From the NCBI GenBank assembly GCA_014381035.1, contig JACMIS010000425.1, forward strand, positions 1 through 11,255: 11,255 nucleotides of DNA, in the 5' to 3' direction. Below, piece by piece: positions 6,503 to 11,255 of this stretch; the stretch's first letter is position 1; every line of letters begins with the position of its first letter. The notes under the pieces were generated by a model. The model was not told where the DNA came from. It saw only the letters and a program-made list of their open reading frames with translations, and searched no databases. The position numbers and the translations under genes are program-made. This stretch comes from Armatimonadota bacterium. Its GTDB lineage: Bacteria; Armatimonadota; Armatimonadia; Armatimonadales; Armatimonadaceae.

Positions 6503-7651
6503 TTAATGCCCGGTGAAGATGTCTTTCAGCTTGTCGAAAACGCCTTTGTGCTCTTCCGCGACCGGGGCGATCTCGCCGCCTTTTTCGCCGCGCAGAACGG
6601 CTAACTCTTCCAAAAGTTTGCGCTCGGCGTCGGAGAGTTTTTTCGGCGTTTGCACCGTCACGGTGACGTGCAGGTCGCCTTTGGCATGGGTGCGCGAGCG
6701 AATGTCCGGCATCCCCTGCTTCGGCACACGGAACTGGGTCCCGGTTTGCGTGCCTTCGGGGACAGTGACCGTCTGCATGTCACCGGACAGAGTCGGGACG
6801 GGAACGGTGTCACCCAATGCGGCTTGCGTGTACGAGATCGGCACTTCGGCGTACAGATCCGCGCCCTCGCGCTCGAAAAGGGGGTGCGGGGTGACATTAA
6901 AGAACACATACAGATCGCCCGCACCGCCGCCGTTCGCGCCCGCGTTCCCTTCGCCGGTGAGCGGCATCTGCATTCCGTCCGCGACACCGACCGGAATCGG
7001 GATCGTCACCGAACGCTCGGCGCGAACCCGCCCGCGCCCCGTGCAGGTTTTACACGGCGACTTGACGATCTTGCCCGTGCCGGAACATTTATCGCACGGT
7101 GCCATGGTCTGCACCATACCGAGGAAGGGTACGTTTTGCACACGCCGCACCTGCCCCGCGCCGCTACACTGGGTACAGGTTTCCGGCTTCGTGCCCGGTT
7201 CCGCGCCGTTCCCTTTGCACGTCCCACACGTTTCGACACGGGGCAGGGTAACGGTCTTCTCGCCGCCACGATACGCGTCGTCCAGCGTGATTTGCAGGTC
7301 GTAGCGTACATCGCCGCCGCGTTCCGGTCCACCGGGTCGTCTACCGCCGCCGCCTTGATTCATAAACAGGTCGAAAATATCGCCGAAGCCCCCGAACGGG
7401 TCACCGCCAGGTCCGCCGCCGCCGGAAACGCCTTCCGCACCATAGCGGTCGTACCGCGCCCGCTTTTCCGTGTCGGAAAGCACATCGTAGGCGGACTGCA
7501 CCTCTTTGAACTTGGCTTCCGCACCCGCTTCGTGATTAACATCCGGGTGATACTGGCGGGCGAGCTTGCGGTACGCTTTTTTCAGGGTGTCGGTGTCGGC
7601 ATCCCGCTCGACGCCTAAAATCTCATAATAATCTTTGTTCGTGGTAGCCAT
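6503..7651 (-). CDS. dnaJ: Chaperone protein DnaJ (type I Hsp40)
   Basis: DnaJ brings unfolded proteins to DnaK and stimulates its ATPase. The 382-residue protein has the full type I layout: J domain (7-70) with the essential HPD at 35-37, Gly/Phe-rich linker (about 74-105), cysteine-rich zinc domain with four CxxCxGxG repeats starting at C142, C159, C186 and C200, and the C-terminal substrate-binding beta domains (about 212-345). All eight zinc-binding cysteines are present, so it should be functional. ATG 7651 is the natural start ([14 protein letters not shown]), though no Shine-Dalgarno sequence precedes it. It heads a two-gene unit with prmA. The hrcA, grpE and dnaK genes, which often precede dnaJ, are absent: upstream lies a divergent unrelated gene, and no CIRCE element is visible. 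An imperfect palindrome at 7689-7715 may serve as an operator. Confidence 0.97.
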   Translation of the reverse strand: MATTNKDYYEILGVERDADTDTLKKAYRKLARQYHPDVNHEAGAEAKFKEVQSAYDVLSDTEKRARYDRYGAEGVSGGGGPGGDPFGGFGDIFDLFMNQGGGGRRPGGPERGGDVRYDLQITLDDAYRGGEKTVTLPRVETCGTCKGNGAEPGTKPETCTQCSGAGQVRRVQNVPFLGMVQTMAPCDKCSGTGKIVKSPCKTCTGRGRVRAERSVTIPIPVGVADGMQMPLTGEGNAGANGGGAGDLYVFFNVTPHPLFEREGADLYAEVPISYTQAALGDTVPVPTLSGDMQTVTVPEGTQTGTQFRVPKQGMPDIRSRTHAKGDLHVTVTVQTPKKLSDAERKLLEELAVLRGEKGGEIAPVAEEHKGVFDKLKDIFTGH

Positions 7652-7688
7652 ATCTTGCGTGTCTTGCTATCAAATAACCGGGGAAATG

Positions 7689-7715
7689 GGCGGAAAATTG
7701 TACGAATTTCCCGCC
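7689..7715. promoter_or_regulatory. Imperfect palindrome upstream of dnaJ, possible operator
   Basis: Arms GGCGGAAAATT (7689-7699) and AATTTCCCGCC (7705-7715) are reverse complements with one mismatch around a 5-nt centre. The site ends 38 nt before the dnaJ start and overlaps a minus-strand TACAAT (7697-7702) that could be the dnaJ -10 box, a placement typical of a repressor site. It does not match CIRCE (TTAGCACTC-N9-GAGTGCTAA). Confidence 0.4.
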
Positions 7716-7737
7716 TCCTAACTTATCATGAATTGGT

Positions 7738-7873
7738 GAGGAAGGGAATAGGGAAACAGGGGATAGGGAACAGGTTCCGGGTTAGGGGAAGTATTCACAT
7801 ACTGGAGCGGTCTATTCACCGCGCATCCCCATCCGGAGCCATTCCCTGTAAGCTGTAATCGATTCCCTTCCTC
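7738..7873. repeat. G-rich repeat flanked by 12-bp inverted repeats
   Basis: GAGGAAGGGAAT at 7738-7749 is exactly complementary to 7862-7873; with one inserted base the match extends to about 16 bp. Between them, 7744-7788 is a degenerate tandem G-run array (units like GGGAATA, GGGAAACA, GGGGATA, GGGAACA), containing six runs of at least three G and fitting the G-quadruplex pattern G3+N1-7 four times. It has no coding potential. It may be a degraded dispersed repeat or a regulatory structure in the divergent dnaJ/7901 region. Confidence 0.55.
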
Positions 7874-7880
7874 CCAACGA

Positions 7881-7886
7881 TACAAT
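7881..7886 (+). promoter_or_regulatory. Possible -10 element of the 7901 gene
   Basis: TACAAT ends 14 nt before ATG 7901, which would leave a leader of about 8 nt. The gene has no Shine-Dalgarno sequence. No matching -35 element is evident. Confidence 0.35.
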
Positions 7887-7900
7887 TAAAATATAGCGAC

Positions 7901-9016
7901 ATGACAAAAATTAGTTCCCGCCGTCGGCGATTGCCTCCTCTGCTTATCGTGGTTACGATTTTTGCTCTGATGGGTGGCCTTGTCGCGTTTTTCGTCGGAC
8001 CGCTCCCGATCCGCTTCGGGCTGGCGCCGGCCGCGCCGGCCGGACTCGCCGCGAACGACTGGCAACGTGAGACGCAGGACTTACCACACCCCGGCGTCAC
8101 GCGCTGGCGTAGCCAGCCCGACAGCGACGGCACACTCGCGGAACTGGTTTGCTTCGATTTCGCCAGCAACCCCGGTTTGCGCCTCGAAATTTACGATCAG
8201 GACGAGGACGACGCCAAGCCATTCGATAACTCGGTCCAGTTCTGGGAGAGGGGTGTGATGGACGCGGCGGCGCATCTGAATAGCACCGGGCGAGGCGAGG
8301 TCGTCGCGGCATGGAACGGATTGTTTTTTGCGACCGAAGGAAAAACCATGGCGCATCACGTCGGACCGGTCGTAATCAACGGTAAAACGCGCCTTTCGGG
8401 TCTGCCCCGACACCGCTGGACATTCGGCGTACGCTATGACCGTGAAACCGGCAAGCCGCGCTTCCTCGCCCTGCACCAACCGCCCGCCGCCGAAATGTCC
8501 CGCCGGTTCGACTTCGCCGCCGACGCCGCGCAGTGCCTCGTGCGAAACGGCAAGCCGCTCGCCCTGCAACCGTTCCCGATACCCGGTGCGCCACCGGTGA
8601 AACAGCCGGTGGCGTCTACACCCGCCGAAGCCGGACACATCCCGATTGTGGACCACATGCGCACCACGCGTGTTTCGCTCGGTTGGACCGAAAACAGCGA
8701 CCGCCTGTACCTGCTTTTCGTCAAGGAGCCAGACTCGGAAACCGCGAGCATCTATGCGCACCGCTACGGCATCCCACTCGCGGGCGGTTGGACGGTCGCC
8801 GATGTGCAACGGTTCTGGCTACGGCGGAAGGTGTGGGGCGCGATCAACAGCGACGGCGGCGATCTGGCGCAGTTCTATCTGCGCGGGAAGGATGGCGATA
8901 CGCTGTACCCGCCGCGCTGGAGTCGCCGGGAGATGCGCTTAGAGCCTGCGCCGTCGCAGTCACCACGGGGCGGTTCGCTGATGTATTTTTACGTGCGCGA
9001 CGCTCATTCGCGATGA
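7901..9016 (+). CDS. Membrane-anchored phosphodiester glycosidase (NAGPA/DUF2233)-like protein
   Basis: The 371-residue product has a basic N-terminus (SSRRRR), one transmembrane helix or uncleaved signal anchor (about 12-32) and a large outside domain. That domain has the layout of the NAGPA/phosphodiester glycosidase family: an early strand followed by VVAAWNGLFF (134-143, counterpart of the family's N-G-x-F-F), RTTRVSLGWTENSDRLYLLFV (254-274, where family members have a segment ending in a ligand-bearing strand), and INSDGGDLAQFYLRG (315-329, counterpart of the LDGGGS active-site region). Family members hydrolyse phosphodiester-linked sugars, e.g. in cell-envelope or exopolysaccharide material; this substrate is unknown. 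The SDGGDL variant departs from the usual DGGGS, so activity is uncertain. The assignment rests on motif pattern only. The gene stands alone, divergent from dnaJ. Confidence 0.75.
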   Translation: MTKISSRRRRLPPLLIVVTIFALMGGLVAFFVGPLPIRFGLAPAAPAGLAANDWQRETQDLPHPGVTRWRSQPDSDGTLAELVCFDFASNPGLRLEIYDQDEDDAKPFDNSVQFWERGVMDAAAHLNSTGRGEVVAAWNGLFFATEGKTMAHHVGPVVINGKTRLSGLPRHRWTFGVRYDRETGKPRFLALHQPPAAEMSRRFDFAADAAQCLVRNGKPLALQPFPIPGAPPVKQPVASTPAEAGHIPIVDHMRTTRVSLGWTENSDRLYLLFVKEPDSETASIYAHRYGIPLAGGWTVADVQRFWLRRKVWGAINSDGGDLAQFYLRGKDGDTLYPPRWSRREMRLEPAPSQSPRGGSLMYFYVRDAHSR

Positions 9017-9074
9017 ACAGCAACCCCGTTGAAGGGTGCGCCCCCTGCCGCGCTCTAAATCAACAACACCTCAG

Positions 9075-9106
9075 TTTACAGACTTCGGGGCGGTCGACTC
9101 TATAAA
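9075..9106 (+). promoter_or_regulatory. Weak promoter candidate for the 9169 gene
   Basis: TTTACA (9075-9080, five of six matches to TTGACA) is followed by TATAAA (9101-9106). The 20-nt spacer is longer than the usual 16-18, which weakens the case. Transcription from here would give a leader of about 55 nt. Confidence 0.25.
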
Positions 9107-9168
9107 CCGACGCACCGCGCGGCGACGACCCGGAAAATCAAGAGGCGATTCACCTGACACCAACCACA

Positions 9169-10776
9169 ATGTACCGCTTAAATTTCGTGCTCTGTTTTGC
9201 CCTAGTGGGCTTGCTCGTGTGCCCGACGGTTTGCGTTTCAGCGAACGCCGAAGCCCAAACCACAACCGCCCAAAAAACGGCGTCAAGTCGGGTCGCGTTC
9301 GACCGACAACTGCTCCGCTTCAGCGAGGAGTTTGATCGCACCATTCTTCTGGAGGATCTGCCGGAAGCGGTAGTGCATCCGACGGTCGATCAACAGCCCG
9401 AAACCGATTTCGCGTCTTTTCTGGCGCAGTACGATCTCGGTTCCATTCCGTCCCCCGGATTACTGCTGATCTACCGGAAGCCCACTAAAGCAAACTTGAC
9501 GGTCAGTGTGACAGTCGGCGAGGCGGCGCAAACGCTGGCGGACATCGAGAAACTGCTCCAGCCTTTCGCCTCGTTTCCACAGAACGACGGTTTAAACCAT
9601 AAATCTTTCATTTCGCGTCTGCTGGGTAATTTAACCGCGGATGAGTGGAAAGCAGGGAAGGGGGAGGGGCTTCTTATAAGCAGCCTCAACGCCGACAACC
9701 AACGTTTGCTCACCACACTTAGCAATTCTATGCACATCGACAGGACGCTGTCGACGATACGACAATGGAGAATGCGACTGGATGGAATGTCCTCACCGGA
9801 GACGAAAATATCCGGGGTCTTCTCAGCAGGCAAGACCGTCTACCGGGCGGTCGCTCCCGACCAGAAAAGAAGCGTCGTGGTGGAATTCGAAAGCGCGAAC
9901 GGATTGTTCCACTATGATGATGCCTCGCTCGATACATTCCTGTCCGGGCAACAGGTTTCTTTGTCGCCCCCGTATACCGCTCTGGGCAATCCACTCGTCC
10001 AGGGAGGAACGATACGGGATGTTCTACGATTGCTAGCACGGACAAACCCGGAGCGGTATAAGTCGCTGGCGGTGGAAGAAAGTCTCGCCGAAAAGCCTAT
10101 TTGCATCTATTCCTTGCGCGACACCTCGGGTGAACGTCTGTGCAAAGGGATCGCCACTTTGTACAACCTGCGTGTGCGCAAGGCGGATGACGGGTTCGTC
10201 ATGGCGCGGCATACGCCCCGCACGATCACCCGGTCCGGGGAAATACAGCAGGAACTTTTACGGATACTACCGGCTCCGCTTCTCCGCTTACTTATCGAGC
10301 CACCCCCTGTACCCGCTCCCCAACAGAACTTGGACGAACCGGATTCGGGGGAATCGGTTGATTTATCCCTCTACACATCCGCTTCCGAAGACACGCACAT
10401 TAGCGGCTCCGATTTGCAATATAAGATGCCAGCGGAAGCGGTGCGCAAACTGAACGGGTTACTGGCGGGTTCGTTCAGAGCGGGCGGGGTTACGGAGGGA
10501 TTTGCATCCTTGTCCGATGCCCCCGGTGCCTACAACACGTTGCTGGCGAATATTCTCATGGCGGAAACACTGTCTCACGTCGCTCAACTACTGAAAGAGA
10601 CTCCGGTGCATGTGTCCCATTTACCGGAAGGCACGTTGAACGTGATGTTAGAGGGCGAAGGTAAGGAGCGGAAGGCTTCCATAACGGTCAAGGTGGGGGA
10701 TAAAAACCGTCCAGGTCATTCGTCGATGTTTGGCATCACGGTATTCTCGATGCCCGAATTTCCCCGTAGTGAATGA
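9169..10776 (+). CDS. Secreted protein of unknown function with secretin-N/STN-like segments
   Basis: I do not recognise this 535-residue protein. It begins with a signal peptide (hydrophobic FVLCFALVGLLVCPTVCV, likely cut after VSANA at about 27), so it is exported. Residues 281-347 (from IRDVLRLLAR through LYNLRVRKADDGFVMAR) follow the STN/secretin-N pattern: a helix of the type vrdvLrxLa, a strand pair, then a second helix and a hairpin ending in an exposed strand. Residues 44-104 show a weaker copy of the same pattern. Residues 378-395 form a Pro-rich, acidic linker before a C-terminal region with no known features. No secretin pore domain or TonB-dependent barrel follows. Cysteines are few. 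No ribosome binding site precedes ATG 9169. The stop codon lies inside the 22-bp hairpin that separates this gene from the convergent GH51 gene. Codon and base composition look somewhat less GC-rich than its neighbours. Confidence 0.7.
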   Translation: MYRLNFVLCFALVGLLVCPTVCVSANAEAQTTTAQKTASSRVAFDRQLLRFSEEFDRTILLEDLPEAVVHPTVDQQPETDFASFLAQYDLGSIPSPGLLLIYRKPTKANLTVSVTVGEAAQTLADIEKLLQPFASFPQNDGLNHKSFISRLLGNLTADEWKAGKGEGLLISSLNADNQRLLTTLSNSMHIDRTLSTIRQWRMRLDGMSSPETKISGVFSAGKTVYRAVAPDQKRSVVVEFESANGLFHYDDASLDTFLSGQQVSLSPPYTALGNPLVQGGTIRDVLRLLARTNPERYKSLAVEESLAEKPICIYSLRDTSGERLCKGIATLYNLRVRKADDGFVMARHTPRTITRSGEIQQELLRILPAPLLRLLIEPPPVPAPQQNLDEPDSGESVDLSLYTSASEDTHISGSDLQYKMPAEAVRKLNGLLAGSFRAGGVTEGFASLSDAPGAYNTLLANILMAETLSHVAQLLKETPVHVSHLPEGTLNVMLEGEGKERKASITVKVGDKNRPGHSSMFGITVFSMPEFPRSE

Positions 10777-10814
10777 GAACCGTCACGGCGATCCGTGACG
10801 GTTCTCATTCACTA
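10767..10814. terminator. 22-bp perfect hairpin overlapping a stop codon, probable two-way terminator
   Basis: Positions 10767-10788 and 10793-10814 are perfect reverse complements (22 bp) around a CGAT loop. The TGA of the 9169 gene (10774-10776) is within the left arm, and the GH51 gene on the other strand ends 9 nt beyond the right arm. Position between convergent genes and stem strength indicate transcription termination or 3'-end protection for both, although the following plus-strand run (TATTTAT) is a poor T-tract. Confidence 0.7.
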
Positions 10815-10823
10815 TTTATCGGG

Positions 10824-11255
10824 TTAGCGCAACGTAATCGCTACCACTGATTTGGGCGGCAGTTGTACCATCAGTGCATCGCCGGTCGTTTGTACCGCGT
10901 CGAACGGGCGTGGCTGGACGGCATCCGGCTGGTCGAATGTGTTGTGCGCCGTCACCGCGTCCGCCGTCAGGACCCGACCGTCCGCGAACGTGAGGGTGGT
11001 TCCGGCGATCTCTACCGAAAGGGACGCTTCGTTGTTGGGGTCGGTGTTTACCAGCGTGAGGAGTACGTCGCCGCTCGCCGCCCGCGATGCCGACGCACTG
11101 ACGGCGGGGATCGTGCTTTCGCCGACGGTGTAGGCGGAATCGGAAAGTTCGGTCGCGAGTACGGTCGCGCCCTGGTGCCCCTTGAACATCTCGAAAACGT
11201 GATAGGTCGGCGTCAGGACCATTTTTTCGTTCTCGGTCAGGATCATCGCCTGCAG
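10824..11255 (-). CDS. Alpha-L-arabinofuranosidase, GH51 family (C-terminal part, cut by window edge)
   Basis: Only the last 143 residues are present; the reading frame continues through the window edge (codons for Leu-Gln-Ala precede MILTENEK), so the Met at 11246 is internal and not the start. The segment EKMVLTPTYHVFEMFKGHQG is characteristic of GH51 alpha-L-arabinofuranosidases, where it lies after the catalytic TIM barrel and leads into the C-terminal beta-sandwich. The rest (SVSASASRAASGDVLLTLVN, then strands to VVAITLR) fits that domain. GH51 enzymes release terminal arabinofuranose from arabinoxylan and arabinan oligosaccharides; the catalytic glutamates lie outside the window. Most are intracellular, but localisation cannot be judged without the N-terminus. 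The gene converges on the 9169 gene. Confidence 0.9.
   Translation of the reverse strand: MQAMILTENEKMVLTPTYHVFEMFKGHQGATVLATELSDSAYTVGESTIPAVSASASRAASGDVLLTLVNTDPNNEASLSVEIAGTTLTFADGRVLTADAVTAHNTFDQPDAVQPRPFDAVQTTGDALMVQLPPKSVVAITLR

Noticed and set aside
6650..7618. Long open frame (322 codons) on the plus strand opposite dnaJ
   Set aside because: It lies wholly antisense to dnaJ, which has a complete, family-consistent sequence. The antisense product is rich in Arg, His and Ala with no recognisable domain, as expected from the opposite strand of a GC-rich gene.
7652..7900. CIRCE heat-shock element in front of dnaJ
   Set aside because: I looked for TTAGCACTC and GAGTGCTAA on both strands and found neither; the only dyad is the unrelated one at 7689-7715.
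8081..8809. Open frame (242 codons) on the minus strand inside the 7901 gene
   Set aside because: It is antisense to a better-supported gene with a signal anchor and family motifs, and shows no domain or ribosome binding site.

Overview
The window looks like chromosomal DNA from a GC-rich environmental bacterium, most likely of the Armatimonadota (inference). The main clue is the prepilin-like protein at 4421-5260. It combines the N-terminus [18 protein letters not shown], an [14 protein letters not shown] stretch and a C-terminal H-X9-DG signature, a combination abundant in Armatimonadota and Planctomycetota. A GH51 arabinofuranosidase, a PepF-type peptidase and a xylose-isomerase-like TIM-barrel protein fit a plant- or soil-associated heterotroph. 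No rRNA, tRNA, CRISPR array, transposase or phage gene is visible.

Layout. 1-444: no convincing gene; it holds a 254-bp imperfect palindrome (75-328). 445-933 (+): small membrane protein with a B-box-like zinc finger. 939-1089: 37-bp perfect inverted repeat between convergent genes. 1096-3018 (-): M3 oligoendopeptidase F. 3131-3988 (+): sugar phosphate isomerase/epimerase-like protein. 4008-4274 (+): small single-pass membrane protein, apparently with its own leaderless promoter. 4365-4401: hairpin terminator. 5535-4421 (-): two-gene unit of a small lipoprotein and a prepilin-like H-X9-DG protein. 7651-5632 (-): dnaJ-prmA. 7652-7900: divergent intergenic region with a palindrome and a G-rich repeat. 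7901-9016 (+): membrane-anchored phosphodiester glycosidase-like protein. 9169-10776 (+): secreted unknown protein with secretin-N-like segments. 10767-10814: 22-bp perfect hairpin overlapping the stop codon. 10824-11255 (-): C-terminal end of a GH51 alpha-L-arabinofuranosidase, cut by the window edge.

The genes do not form one pathway. Two short operons are supported: dnaJ-prmA (4-nt gap) and lipoprotein-prepilin (23-nt gap). The remaining genes look like single units, and all three convergent junctions carry inverted repeats. Translation signals are mixed: four genes have clear Shine-Dalgarno sequences, while six have none, and some of those have a TATAAT/TACAAT hexamer just upstream of the start codon, suggesting leaderless or very short-leader transcripts.

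I found no defence system, biosynthetic cluster or other clearly new multi-gene system. The least explained items are the giant palindrome at 75-328, the inverted repeats at gene junctions, the unknown secreted protein at 9169, and the zinc-finger membrane protein.
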